Shown: piece by piece, positions 52,187 through 60,919 of the stretch
Layout of the letters: the number at the start of each line of letters is the position of its first letter
Position numbering within the stretch: the first letter of the stretch is position 1
Notes under the pieces: model-generated
The model's input: the letters and a program-made list of their open reading frames with translations, nothing else
Told to the model about the DNA's origin: nothing
The model's database searches: none
Translations under genes and position numbers: made by a program
Source of the DNA: a virus
IMG/VR virus record: IMGVR_UViG_3300047311_000323
Location: 62,001 to 126,000 of that record
Length of the DNA stretch: 64,000 nt
Reading direction: 5' to 3' (one strand)

Positions 52187-53109
52187 CAGGGCAATTGTTT
52201 CCTGTCAAAATTAGGATCATCATAGTCTAGGATCTTAGATCCAAAAGCCCTAACTACTTTAGGCGCGCTCATTGAACTTTGATTGTACCCATACTTGGTA
52301 ACAAAATCTGTATTGTGGAACTGGAATTTTGGTTCCTTTGAGTTTGTAATATCTGCCTTCCAAGAGCCCATAGGACTTATAGGGTCTTTACCGGCGTGAT
52401 GGACTTTATGCATCAACATATACTGGCCTTGCCCTTTAAGTAGGATAAAATCCTGAGCCAGAACATTGTATATGTTTTGAGGGGCGGGAGGTGGGGTCGG
52501 AGTAGTTGGCGTCGAAACAGGACTATTGGGGCTAGGTGTCTTAACGGGCACTTTTGCGTTAACTGCCGTAAATGGTGCTTGAAACTTCTTCAAAGAAGAT
52601 TTGATCTCTTCAAGAAGTTTAACATACTGATCAGCGATCTGATGAATGGCCTTATCCTGTGAAGTACTTAGCTGATCATACGCCCCATTAAGCGTAGTTA
52701 GATCTTGCCCTTTGGACTGAAGAATTCTCACCAACTCTTCATACTTCTTAGTTGTCTCCTCGTAAGAAAGAATGAACTCCTTCTTCGTATCAAAAGACCT
52801 TTCATCGCCTTTGAAATATTCATACAAAATGTATTGCTCTAACGGTTCAATAAAACACTTATCAGGACCATTGATAATAACATCATCCGTTATTCTAGCC
52901 TCATAAGTGCTGCCCCCATCTTGAGCAGATCCCATCAAACTGTGCTTGGGGTTTGCATTTAGCACCTTGAGAAAATCGCCTTTTGTATTTCTCTTGCTGG
53001 CATCTTCGGCAATACCGGGCTTATATGCATAAGTCCTAAAGTCATCATTGCTGTTAACCTTTTTGGCTTTGCACTTTCTTGAGTACAAATCAATCATTTT
53101 ATCTTTCAT
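52186..53109 (-). CDS. Uncharacterised protein with Pro-rich linker
   Basis: A 307-residue protein. The N-terminal 180 residues are helical and charged, with a coiled-coil-like section (EETTKKYEELVRILQSKGQD); a Pro/Ser/Thr linker (PTTPTPPPAPQN) follows, then a C-terminal beta-rich domain (FILLKGQGQYMLMHKVHHAG). No motif is recognised. It has its own sigma-70-like promoter. It could be a virion-associated protein in the replication half; unknown. Confidence 0.45.
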   Translation of the reverse strand: MKDKMIDLYSRKCKAKKVNSNDDFRTYAYKPGIAEDASKRNTKGDFLKVLNANPKHSLMGSAQDGGSTYEARITDDVIINGPDKCFIEPLEQYILYEYFKGDERSFDTKKEFILSYEETTKKYEELVRILQSKGQDLTTLNGAYDQLSTSQDKAIHQIADQYVKLLEEIKSSLKKFQAPFTAVNAKVPVKTPSPNSPVSTPTTPTPPPAPQNIYNVLAQDFILLKGQGQYMLMHKVHHAGKDPISPMGSWKADITNSKEPKFQFHNTDFVTKYGYNQSSMSAPKVVRAFGSKILDYDDPNFDRKQLP

Positions 53110-53137
53110 TTTAGCTTTATCCTTGCAATGTCAAATA

Positions 53138-53166
53138 TAAATAACCGGCGGGGAGCCGCTTGTCAA
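53138..53166 (-). promoter_or_regulatory. Sigma-70-like promoter upstream of the 307-residue gene
   Basis: On the minus strand a perfect -35 box TTGACA (53161-53166), 17 bases of spacer and a weaker -10 box TATTTA (53138-53143), 29 bases before the start at 53109. It lies in a 98-base gap after the virion-like gene. This is the clearest host-type promoter seen in the window. Confidence 0.5.
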
Positions 53167-53207
53167 CGCCCAAATACTTTTTGGATTTACGGCACTATTG
53201 AGGAAAA

Positions 53208-54242
53208 TTAGAATAGAACGCGCCTGGTAAATGGCAGCCACTCGAAAACTACGCCAGCTCCGCTCTTGGTTCCCATAGCTGTTGCTGCCATGTTTCCGTC
53301 AAACGTTCCGTTGGGTTGGTAAGGTGCTGTGGAGATAATCCATTTGTTAGACCAGGAGTCTCTGTAATAATGTGTAATTGTATTGGTACGTGGGTTGTAG
53401 TGCGCTCTTACAAAAGAACCGCTTATTGGGGCTGAGGCATCTAGTCCAGTATTGAAATAGAAAGTGCCGTCCCTGGCTCTCTCAGGATTCTCTAGTGTGA
53501 AAAACTGTCTGTTAATCTGTGGAGGATCGTTTGGGTCCTCTTTGCTAAAGTCTTGGAAGATAACCATAGCCCTAGGGTCAAACAAATTGGTAAATTGCTG
53601 AGTCTCCTCTGGGCCCTGTCCTGAAGTCTGTCCCCTATCTATCTGAACGTCACTTGGGTACGGCAAAGTGGTTTTGCCTGGCATGTTACCAATATTGCCA
53701 CCTTGATTACCGCTAGCGTCTCTATCTGTGTAAGTGATTTGATAGTTGGTAGAATTGTATGGTTTGTTGGTGAATCCAGTAGGATTTCCCTTCCCATCAT
53801 ATCCGTTTGGAATAGCTGGCTTTGAAGGATCATAAACTGCGCCATCATATGGTCCCGCATTGGCCGGGTTAGTGTATCCCTGTTGCGGCTGGAATGGAGG
53901 AGTTCCAAATGGATAGGCGTCTGGAATAACGCTACCGGCTTCAGCGGTAGTTCCAGAGTGTGGCAAACGGGCATTGCCGTCTACAATGTTAGTCATATAC
54001 TGATCAACAACAATCGGAGATGAATCTACACCGTTAGTGGCTAGCGCTTTTAGTGTAACCAATAGCTGGTCAAATGGCAAAAAGATTGGACCTGTGTACA
54101 TGCTAGAGAACAAAGTTGGGTCAGTGCCATCTAGGGTATAGAAAATGGTAGCTGGAATATTGGTGGTAATAGAGACCGTCTTAGGTATTCCTGAGACTAC
54201 CTGTTCTGACGATTGTGTAATTGTAACGCTAATGACTGCCAT
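53208..54242 (-). CDS. Putative virion protein with chitobiase-C-terminal-like domain
   Basis: A 344-residue protein. Residues 1-85 resemble the immunoglobulin-like domain at the end of chitobiase/beta-hexosaminidases (IPATIFYTLDGTDPTLFSSM, then YTGPI), which in phages often decorates tail or neck proteins. The middle is Gly/Asn/Pro/Tyr-rich and the end has beta strands (GTFYFNTGLDASAPISGSFV). No catalytic motif. It is a probable structural protein, coupled to the 104-residue gene by one base. Confidence 0.55.
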   Translation of the reverse strand: MAVISVTITQSSEQVVSGIPKTVSITTNIPATIFYTLDGTDPTLFSSMYTGPIFLPFDQLLVTLKALATNGVDSSPIVVDQYMTNIVDGNARLPHSGTTAEAGSVIPDAYPFGTPPFQPQQGYTNPANAGPYDGAVYDPSKPAIPNGYDGKGNPTGFTNKPYNSTNYQITYTDRDASGNQGGNIGNMPGKTTLPYPSDVQIDRGQTSGQGPEETQQFTNLFDPRAMVIFQDFSKEDPNDPPQINRQFFTLENPERARDGTFYFNTGLDASAPISGSFVRAHYNPRTNTITHYYRDSWSNKWIISTAPYQPNGTFDGNMAATAMGTKSGAGVVFEWLPFTRRVLF

Positions 54243-54243
54243 A

Positions 54244-54558
54244 TTATACCAAATTGAGGAATTTTGCGTTTCTTTCGGTCATCTGTTTCTTCAACATGAC
54301 ACGGTAGACTTTATGACCGGCTCGGCGAAAGACTCGGGCTAAATCTAAATAAACTTCCTCACCTTCTCTCCTATACAGAATTATGAACTGGTCATAATAA
54401 TCTAAAAACTCCAACTCAGGTGATTGACCTTTGAAGGAGCCTTTTTCAATATAGATTAGTTTATTTAAAGCGTAAAGAAGCAAGAAGCGATAGAATTTCT
54501 GTTCTCCTGTCGCCAGGTACTTGGGTACAAAGTTCCTTTTAAGGGCCTCAACGCTCAT
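54244..54558 (-). CDS. Small protein of unknown function
   Basis: A 104-residue protein with a hydrophobic, aromatic core (KFYRFLLLYALNKLIYIEKG, FLDYYDQFIILYRREGEEVY) and basic C-terminus. No signal or membrane segment is convincing. Its leader contains TATAAT-like sequence (AAGTATAATGTG) on the minus strand. The function is unknown. Confidence 0.45.
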   Translation of the reverse strand: MSVEALKRNFVPKYLATGEQKFYRFLLLYALNKLIYIEKGSFKGQSPELEFLDYYDQFIILYRREGEEVYLDLARVFRRAGHKVYRVMLKKQMTERNAKFLNLV

Positions 54559-54586
54559 TATAAGGATATGTCACATTATACTTAGT

Positions 54587-55222
54587 TTATCGCTGTAAGC
54601 GTGGAACTATATTGTTTTTAACCTCTTCCTTCAAATCTTCTAGGGATTTGTTGTTGAATAATACATAGTCGAATTCTTCGTCTTTGATAGAGCTTTGACC
54701 AGTCTCACTAATGTGTTCAATAGGGGCCATACCCGTATCTCGATACAAACGAATTTGGAAAAAGCCCTTCTTCTTGAGGTGGTCAAACTCATTTCGGAAT
54801 CTGACATCGGTTACTACCAATATATTGGGAGGCGTCTTCTTCAAAAGAACCTGGTCATAACGGTGGTCAAAATTCTCTAACCAAACCTTATCATTGTAGT
54901 TACGGCCGACCTCAGTACCGATATCAATCAACGCCTGCCTGTATGTCAAGGGTTTGTCTCCTTTGAATGCACCAGGAATTGGTTCAGTGCGTAGGTGTGA
55001 TGGGCCGTATAGACATTCTTTATTGGCTCTTGGGAACATAACCATCACTATCTCTTTGATAGGATCGGCAAAGGCCATAAACTTACCTTGATAAGCCTGA
55101 AGATTGATAGCGTGTTTTGCCATGAACTCAGCGCTGTCTCGTTCATAGGCTTCCTGGTATAGAAGATTGGCTAACGTGTTCTTGCCAGTATTAGCTCTAC
55201 CAGTTATTGCAATTTTGTACAT
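54587..55222 (-). CDS. Deoxynucleoside monophosphate kinase
   Basis: A 211-residue P-loop kinase: Walker A ITGRANTGKNTLANLL (6-20), a lid region, and LVVTDVRFRNEFDHLKKKGF typical of T4 gp1-type dNMP kinases, which phosphorylate dNMPs from degraded host DNA to feed phage DNA synthesis. It has GGGGGT before the ATG and lies 9 bases after the SbcC gene in the nucleotide/recombination operon. Confidence 0.85.
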   Translation of the reverse strand: MYKIAITGRANTGKNTLANLLYQEAYERDSAEFMAKHAINLQAYQGKFMAFADPIKEIVMVMFPRANKECLYGPSHLRTEPIPGAFKGDKPLTYRQALIDIGTEVGRNYNDKVWLENFDHRYDQVLLKKTPPNILVVTDVRFRNEFDHLKKKGFFQIRLYRDTGMAPIEHISETGQSSIKDEEFDYVLFNNKSLEDLKEEVKNNIVPRLQR

Positions 55223-55231
55223 CTGACCCCC

Positions 55232-57457
55232 TTACCACGAGGAAACTACTCGGGCACGTGATATCATGTTTATATCTTGTTCTACTAGAACGGCATGAGA
55301 AAACTTATCCTTCAAACGATCATTGTGCGTAATAACCAAAATGGAATAATCCTTCTGGAAAAACTTTACAATGTCCGCAAAGAAATCTACACTGGCCTTA
55401 TCCAAAGATTGGTCAATCTCATCCAATAGTAGGAATTTGACATCTACTCCACTCAATTTTTGGAGTAGAAATGAAAGTCCTAATTTCAGACTGAAGTTAA
55501 CGGCTAACTGCATGGCGCCAGAAATGTTCTCATAATAGCGCTTCTTGCCATTAATTGAATATTGAATATCCAATGTATCAGCTTGATCGCCAGTCTTTTC
55601 TACCGTCTTCTCAATAGAGAATGACAATTGAAGACCTGGCTTTAGTTGAGTTAGCAGGGCATTAGCCTCTATCTGCAAATCATCTAACACATTTTGAATA
55701 ATTAGATTTGGGATACCAGTGCTAGAGAAAGCTTGAACAACGGCTGGATACATACCCAACTTATCTTCAAGTTCTTTTTGTAGCTTGATATACTCAATCT
55801 TCTTGCGCTTCTCATCAGCTCGTTGATTCATTTCATGCTGTAAAACAGCTTTGTTACTATTGAAATGAGTTAGCTCTTTGTTGTTGAGAAGATTTTGATT
55901 CTCAATAACTTTAGCTTTCTGCTTGGCCTCGTGAATTTCCTTCTCCAGAACCTTAGCTTCTGTGATAGAGGAGTTCTGTAGATCTTTAGCGACTACATCC
56001 ATCTCCTTAATCTTATCTTCTAGTTCTTGGTTGAACTTATCCAAAAGAGCTTTGTATTCATCATGGATGGTGCGCCTATCAATCATCTCCTTCTTCTTGG
56101 AAGAAATCTTGCTATTGATACTCTCTAAATGTTGTTTGGAAAGCGTCAGATGATTGATGGTCTGCTGATGCACGGTGTTCTGCGTATTGAGGGCAGCAAT
56201 ATCCTTCTTGCAATTTTGCATATTGATTTGCTTCTCGCCTCGCTCCTCGTTCAGCTTCTCCTGACAGATTTTCCTGTGTTCTGCTGTGATGGGCTGGCGG
56301 CATTCCTCGCACTCACCATCATGCGGGATTGGCTTCCTCAACTTCTCCATCCTTGCCATATCATTTTGAATGGTAAGGTTTAATTGAGCAGACTTCTCTT
56401 TATTAGAGATAATCTGTTCTGACAGAATATCTATCTGATGGAAATCTAGTGCTGCCAGCTTAACCTGAGTTTCTTCAAGCTCTTTTAGCTCAACAATTGA
56501 CTCCTTAGCTAGCTTTACTATATTGGATTTCTTAGTGGTATACTCTTTGATAGATGTTTCTATTCTAGTCTTTTCGTTATTGAGAGTTTGCTCCCTAACA
56601 ACCAAAGCCGAAAACTTCCCCTCTAGGTTAGCATGGAGATTGACAAGCTGATTGATCTTTTCGTTAGCTAGAGTAATCTGAGCTTCGAAATCGCCTACTT
56701 TGGTTTGGCGGTCATCAATTTCCCTATCTACTGCTGCCAGTTTGCCAGCAATCTCTGCCAAGGCATGATCTGGGTCGCCAATGCTATCGATAAGCGTACG
56801 GAACCTATCTGCCTCTTTAGAAAGAGCAGAAGACTTGTCTTTAGCAATCTTTTCCAGCTTGGAATAGATGATTAGGTTTAAAGCATCTTTGAGAATCTTT
56901 TTACGAGTCTCGGGCGTGGCAGTCGTTAGTCCGCCGAAATCATGCTGCATGAAATGCACGAAAATCCTGAAGGACTTTAGATTTACCTTGACTAGCTTGC
57001 CAATTTCCTTTTCTGTATCAGGGGTGCGGCGGCCAGAAATGTCTTTCCAGTACTTTTCCTCATCATCCGCAACGGGAACATATCGGTCCCCACTAATACT
57101 ATGAAGGGCGTCGGTTTCCTCGCCCTCTAAACCGGTACGCTTGTAGAGCGTCAAATCACTTGTACCCTTGCGTGTACGTGTGCGTGTGGCTCTGTATTCT
57201 TCATCACCTACCATAAAATCAAAGGTGATACTGCACTTATCTGCGTCATCTCGAACGATGTTCTCCAAATTAACATCAGAGTGATTGAACAATACGTATT
57301 CAATAGCTCGGAAGATGGTTGTCTTTCCTACGCCGTTTGACACGTCATTGTTATTCTCGGTCTTGCCAACAATGAGAGCCGAACTGAATTCAGAGAAGTC
57401 AATATAGGCGTCATCATAGCACATGAAGTCCTTGATGTACAATCTGGATGGCTTCAT
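55232..57457 (-). CDS. sbcC: SbcC/Rad50-type ATPase (T4 gp46-like)
   Basis: A 741-residue SMC-type protein. Walker A is split by a short insert (IVGKTENNNDVSNGVGKTT); two long coiled coils flank a zinc hook GECEECRQPI (near 379). The C-terminal half has the ABC signature region (YENISGAMQLAVNFSLKLGL), Walker B LLLDEIDQSLD and H-loop ITHNDR. With the nuclease subunit encoded next to it, it resects DNA ends to start recombination-dependent replication. The start overlaps the SbcD stop by four bases. Confidence 0.9.
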   Translation of the reverse strand: MKPSRLYIKDFMCYDDAYIDFSEFSSALIVGKTENNNDVSNGVGKTTIFRAIEYVLFNHSDVNLENIVRDDADKCSITFDFMVGDEEYRATRTRTRKGTSDLTLYKRTGLEGEETDALHSISGDRYVPVADDEEKYWKDISGRRTPDTEKEIGKLVKVNLKSFRIFVHFMQHDFGGLTTATPETRKKILKDALNLIIYSKLEKIAKDKSSALSKEADRFRTLIDSIGDPDHALAEIAGKLAAVDREIDDRQTKVGDFEAQITLANEKINQLVNLHANLEGKFSALVVREQTLNNEKTRIETSIKEYTTKKSNIVKLAKESIVELKELEETQVKLAALDFHQIDILSEQIISNKEKSAQLNLTIQNDMARMEKLRKPIPHDGECEECRQPITAEHRKICQEKLNEERGEKQINMQNCKKDIAALNTQNTVHQQTINHLTLSKQHLESINSKISSKKKEMIDRRTIHDEYKALLDKFNQELEDKIKEMDVVAKDLQNSSITEAKVLEKEIHEAKQKAKVIENQNLLNNKELTHFNSNKAVLQHEMNQRADEKRKKIEYIKLQKELEDKLGMYPAVVQAFSSTGIPNLIIQNVLDDLQIEANALLTQLKPGLQLSFSIEKTVEKTGDQADTLDIQYSINGKKRYYENISGAMQLAVNFSLKLGLSFLLQKLSGVDVKFLLLDEIDQSLDKASVDFFADIVKFFQKDYSILVITHNDRLKDKFSHAVLVEQDINMISRARVVSSW

Positions 57458-58650
57458 TCTTTACCCTCAGTTTTATAGATGTTGTAGATTTCCATAGACA
57501 GCTCGATAAAGCCGGGTCTTGCAGCATCTTCTATATAGGTCTGCGCATAGGTTTTGATAGCCGCAGACACATCCATCTTCGAATCAATAGTGTTGGTATT
57601 ATCTTTCTTGATCAGATTAACCTTTTTAGATTCAGAAATGGCATTGACATTGAAGGCACCATTGCCAGTCAAATACTTTTCGATTATAGACTTGTTGATG
57701 GACTTGAGATCAGGAGAAGTTAGCGAAACTTCAACACGTACGATTGCTTGGTTCTGGACGCCAGCCTTCTTTACCTGCTCCAAAACATAGGCCGTAGTAT
57801 CTTCAGTATCCTTAGGAACACTGATAGTAATCTTTTGCAAAGGTCTAGTTGGCAGATATTCTTGGCTCCAGCCATTCTCCTCATCACAATTGAAAATGAC
57901 GATATGTTTCTTATGGTCGGTTTCACCGAAGTTAGAAATGTCCATACTTCCAATATGGGCGATGTAAGGATCCTTCTTCTTCATTACCTGCGGCTTATGA
58001 ACGTGTCCCATCCACACATAGTCGTATCCTTGGAACATATCCAAAGGACAAAACAACTCGTTAGTGAGGTCATCAATTTCATCACCAACTGGGATAGAGC
58101 CCTCGATGGCCAAATGTCCAATCACAACTTTGTGATAAGTGTCTGGGATACTGGCAAGCTCGTAGACAAGACTATCTCGAACCAGCGAAATTGCTTCCGC
58201 ATTCGATCCTACACTGAATGATTTTCTATCACGAAAGGGCACCATTGTAAAAGCGGTAGTGCCAATTATGATCGTGTTAATGTCCTTGTAGACACTAATC
58301 CCGTCTAGTTCGACCTCACTAATGATATCAAGCGGGGAAGTAGACACAAGTCCGCTACGTAAGATATCGTGATTGCCCACAATGATGTGGACTTGGACAT
58401 CATGCACTTGACATTTCTTGAGCCAAGCGATAAATAGTGTAATCAGAGCGGGATGGGGCTTTGGGTCTTCAAACACATCTCCTGTGAGGATGATATGATC
58501 AGCATGGTGCTCAATAGCACGATCCAACGTCCAATCCAAAAGATTAAGTTGATCAACGATGCGACTATTCAGTGTGGAACCGATACCACCTTTACCGATG
58601 TTCGTTCCTTTACCCAAGTGCACATCGCCAAGAATTATGGCATTTGTCAT
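57454..58650 (-). CDS. sbcD: SbcD/Mre11-type nuclease (T4 gp47-like)
   Basis: A 398-residue metallophosphoesterase with all motifs: ILGDVHLGKG, LTGDVFEDPK, VGNHD, VIGHLAIEG and WMGHVHKP. These coordinate two metals in Mre11/SbcD. The C-terminal part binds the ATPase partner. It overlaps both SbcC and the CHC2 primase gene by ATGA, linking primer synthesis with end processing in one operon. Confidence 0.92.
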   Translation of the reverse strand: MTNAIILGDVHLGKGTNIGKGGIGSTLNSRIVDQLNLLDWTLDRAIEHHADHIILTGDVFEDPKPHPALITLFIAWLKKCQVHDVQVHIIVGNHDILRSGLVSTSPLDIISEVELDGISVYKDINTIIIGTTAFTMVPFRDRKSFSVGSNAEAISLVRDSLVYELASIPDTYHKVVIGHLAIEGSIPVGDEIDDLTNELFCPLDMFQGYDYVWMGHVHKPQVMKKKDPYIAHIGSMDISNFGETDHKKHIVIFNCDEENGWSQEYLPTRPLQKITISVPKDTEDTTAYVLEQVKKAGVQNQAIVRVEVSLTSPDLKSINKSIIEKYLTGNGAFNVNAISESKKVNLIKKDNTNTIDSKMDVSAAIKTYAQTYIEDAARPGFIELSMEIYNIYKTEGKE

Positions 58651-59273
58651 GGTTTATATAGGGTTATGTATTCCTTGAAAAGCCCAACAACACGCTGTAA
58701 TGCCTCATTGTTAAGCTTCTTTCTCAGATTCAGCGTGTCGAATTTCTTGCACGCTGCCTCAACATATACCCCTGCTTCCTCGGTCGGATAAGTCAGATAA
58801 AACTCGCGAACGGTGTTTGAAAAGTCCATCATTAATTTGAGGCGCTCTTCAAAATCTTCGGGGTCATAGATGTTATCCTCATCTACATCGGAAGCATACT
58901 GTTGAAGTATTTTATAGGCTGCTTGTACTTTAGTGATACCATCCATAGCTGCCATGAATTCACAGCCATGTGCGTATTGACCACCAATCTTGCAACCGAA
59001 ACAATAGAAACTGTTTGTCTCAGGATAATAGTAGAAAGAGCCAGATCGTTCGCGGCCACCTTTATGTGACTTGAACGGGCACGTCGATTTCTTATTATGT
59101 GAGTCTAAATGAATATTGTAATGCTTGAAGAGCTTGACAATAGGGACCGTATTGGCCTTACTAATCAGCTCTTGGTAATAATCTTTTCCTGCAAAAGCTG
59201 CTGAAGGACTTCCAGTTTCCCCTGGTGTCTCGCCATCGCTATCGGATCTGGAGGTATTTGGTAGAGGGCACAT
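58647..59273 (-). CDS. CHC2 zinc-binding primase subunit (DnaG N-terminal half)
   Basis: A 208-residue protein with the CHC2 zinc site: STCPFKSHKGG (Cys65, His70) and SFYCFGCKIGG (Cys91, Cys94), preceded by helices typical of DnaG. This domain recognises template for priming. The catalytic TOPRIM half is a separate gene 22 kb away (35557-36333), so the primase is split. The listed ATG lacks a ribosome site and gives a 109-base overlap with the gene at 59165. A non-canonical CTG at 59168, overlapping that gene's stop as CTGA, would match the 4-base overlap habit of this genome. Confidence 0.8.
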   Translation of the reverse strand: MCPLPNTSRSDSDGETPGETGSPSAAFAGKDYYQELISKANTVPIVKLFKHYNIHLDSHNKKSTCPFKSHKGGRERSGSFYYYPETNSFYCFGCKIGGQYAHGCEFMAAMDGITKVQAAYKILQQYASDVDEDNIYDPEDFEERLKLMMDFSNTVREFYLTYPTEEAGVYVEAACKKFDTLNLRKKLNNEALQRVVGLFKEYITLYKP

Positions 59274-59344
59274 AATTGGGAATATTGCCCGAAGCGCTCT
59301 TTTTCTTCGGAAATTAAAGATAAAAGTAGCTCCTTGGGTGTCAT
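59165..59344 (-). CDS. Small amphipathic helical protein upstream of CHC2 primase
   Basis: A 59-residue ORF (MTPKELLLSLISEEKERFGQ, continuing to LEVLQQLLQEKII), helical with well-spaced hydrophobics. Its ATG is 7 bases after the upstream stop. The composition looks more protein-like than the overlapping N-terminal extension of the CHC2 frame, so one of the two overlapping readings must be partly wrong. It could be a small primase-related peptide; the function is unknown. Confidence 0.45.
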   Translation of the reverse strand: MTPKELLLSLISEEKERFGQYSQLCALYQIPPDPIAMARHQGKLEVLQQLLQEKIITKS

Positions 59345-59351
59345 GGTCAAG

Positions 59352-59897
59352 TTATTCACTACCTTTTTTCTTGTCAAGCGCTTTAGTAATTTCTTTGTTT
59401 ATGAAATCGGCCATTGCAACAGGATCTAGCTTCTTATTGAGTACAGATAGATGATACTCTAACTCATTCATCTTGTCTCTCTGATTGAAACAAGTTTTGA
59501 GAAGGAGGACAATCCAAGTTAGGGAGCCTTCACTTTCTCTTTCATTTGGGTCGCTATTAATCTCTGCTGCAAGCACAATCATATTCTGCAGCAGTTCTTT
59601 TTCAGATTCCGCATTGAATACGTTACGATTTTGAGGAAGAGTTTTATCAGCCATCGACTTTTGAAATTGCACGAACAGTTCGGCCGCGCGCTTCTTATAC
59701 CCAGACTGAACATCTTGAACTTGTTGAACTTGATGTTGGAATTCTTGCTGGGAAGGCTTTTTGCGCTTGCCATCAAACATGGATTGGCCCTGTGACTTTA
59801 CACCGCCTCTTGGCGTATACTCGTCTGGCCCTTGTAAAGACTGCTGTCCCTGATTTGGATGTCCTTGATTTGGTGGCGGTCCATTTCTATTCGTCAT
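59352..59897 (-). CDS. Uncharacterised protein with Gln/Pro-rich N-terminus
   Basis: A 181-residue protein. The N-terminal 55 residues are Asn/Gln/Pro/Gly-rich and disordered; the rest is helical (FQHQVQQVQDVQSGYKKRAA, LLQNMIVLAAEINSDPNERE). No motif is recognised. It lies in the primase-SbcCD operon. Confidence 0.5.
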   Translation of the reverse strand: MTNRNGPPPNQGHPNQGQQSLQGPDEYTPRGGVKSQGQSMFDGKRKKPSQQEFQHQVQQVQDVQSGYKKRAAELFVQFQKSMADKTLPQNRNVFNAESEKELLQNMIVLAAEINSDPNERESEGSLTWIVLLLKTCFNQRDKMNELEYHLSVLNKKLDPVAMADFINKEITKALDKKKGSE

Positions 59898-59907
59898 ACA
59901 ACCTCAA

Positions 59908-60294
59908 TTATCTCTTCTTGGAAGGAATGAGTGGCTTAGGGACACGTTTGATAATCACAAACTTGTCAGCCAACTCAACTGTGAAATCTGGAGACACGGC
60001 AGCTTCCAAAGAAGGAAGAGTTGCGCTAGAACGAATAGTTACATACAAGGCGCTTGGCTCTATCCCAACAAATGTGGCATGTTGAAAAACATACTGATCT
60101 GGTAGGCCGAACATGAGGATTGGGCGATTTTGAATCTCGGCCCAAATCTTGTCCGCTTCTGATTTGACAGGAGGCGCTGGAGGCGCAACAACTACTGGAG
60201 CTACAACCGGAGCTTCAACTTTCTTTACCTTTTTAACAGGCTTCTTGGTTGTTTTGGCGGCAGTAACTTTCTTGTTTTTCTTAGTCTTTGGCAT
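59908..60294 (-). CDS. Protein with Lys-rich histone-H1-like N-terminus
   Basis: A 128-residue protein. The ATG at 60294 is chosen with GGAG 8 bases upstream. Residues 1-35 are Lys/Thr/Val/Ala-rich (PKTKKNKKVTAAKTTKKPVK), like the tails of H1-type DNA-binding proteins; a Pro/Val/Ala linker and a compact C-terminal domain (LYVTIRSSATLPSLEAAVSP) follow. It may coat or bridge DNA, or bind RNA. This is inferred from composition. TGATATAT lies 33 bases upstream. Confidence 0.5.
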   Translation of the reverse strand: MPKTKKNKKVTAAKTTKKPVKKVKKVEAPVVAPVVVAPPAPPVKSEADKIWAEIQNRPILMFGLPDQYVFQHATFVGIEPSALYVTIRSSATLPSLEAAVSPDFTVELADKFVIIKRVPKPLIPSKKR

Positions 60295-60315
60295 AGTTTT
60301 CTCCACTTACAGTAT

Positions 60316-60624
60316 TCAAGAGTTACATATATCAGCAAAAGTGCTTCTAAAAGCGCTGGTTAAAACCAGCCCACTGATTCGCTTAACCTCTTTCCCGTCC
60401 TTCAGAACTAATACTTCGGGGACAGAATTGACTGCAAACCTCTTACATTGATTAGGAAAAGCGTCAACATCTACCGCAAAAAAGGAGATATCCTTATGTT
60501 TTTCTTCAATTTTGCTTATCATAGTAAGAAACTTATTATGGTACGGCATCCAGGAAGCATAAAAATATAAAGCCTGCAATGGCAGGTCAATTTGTAATTC
60601 CTCTTCTTGCGTGATGAATTGCAT
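60316..60624 (-). CDS. Thioredoxin-fold protein lacking the active-site cysteines
   Basis: A 102-residue protein with thioredoxin layout: strand LQALYFYASWMPYHNKF (17-32), where the usual WCGPC is replaced by SWMPYHN, then helix, strand ISFFAVDVDAFP, and the cis-Pro region VNSVPEVLVLKDGKEV. It has no CxxC, so it cannot act as a dithiol reductase. It could be a structural partner, as host thioredoxin is for T7 polymerase; that is a guess. It is coupled by TAATG to the 85-residue gene. Confidence 0.7.
   Translation of the reverse strand: MQFITQEEELQIDLPLQALYFYASWMPYHNKFLTMISKIEEKHKDISFFAVDVDAFPNQCKRFAVNSVPEVLVLKDGKEVKRISGLVLTSAFRSTFADICNS
60327..60334 (-). promoter_or_regulatory. Candidate phage promoter element TGATATAT upstream of the Lys-rich gene
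   Basis: A minus-strand TGATATAT located inside the last codons of the thioredoxin-like gene, 33 bases before the start at 60294. The spacing equals that seen at 35519 and 52173. Confidence 0.4.
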
Positions 60625-60881
60625 TAGTTCTTGAGGTCTTTCTTTTCTTTATCAGAAGCTTCCAAATCCGCAATGAACTCTTCTATGTTCTTAGAGGCTT
60701 GGGCCCTCTCAATAACCACTTTAGCTACTCTTTTAGCAATTTCCTCAGTAGAAGAAGTTAATTCTTCTTGAGTGAAAACGCCCTTTTCAATTAGAAGCTT
60801 TTCAATAGCAGTTACGCGCAGCATAATATCTGCCATCATAATATCATTAGTTAGTTCTTGCTTATCTTTTTTGTCAGTCAT
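60624..60881 (-). CDS. Small helical charged protein
   Basis: An 85-residue helical protein (DIMLRVTAIEKLLIEKGVFT, continuing with Lys/Glu-rich sequence). AGGAG lies 6 bases before ATG. It overlaps the thioredoxin-like gene by one base. It could be an adaptor or inhibitor; the function is unknown. Confidence 0.5.
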   Translation of the reverse strand: MTDKKDKQELTNDIMMADIMLRVTAIEKLLIEKGVFTQEELTSSTEEIAKRVAKVVIERAQASKNIEEFIADLEASDKEKKDLKN

Positions 60882-60919
60882 TAGAATCTCCTGTATCTTC
60901 TATAACAGGAAGAATGGTC

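Noticed and set aside
57748-58221. 157-residue plus-strand ORF opposite SbcD
   Set aside because: Lies inside the SbcD frame with all its motifs on the other strand.
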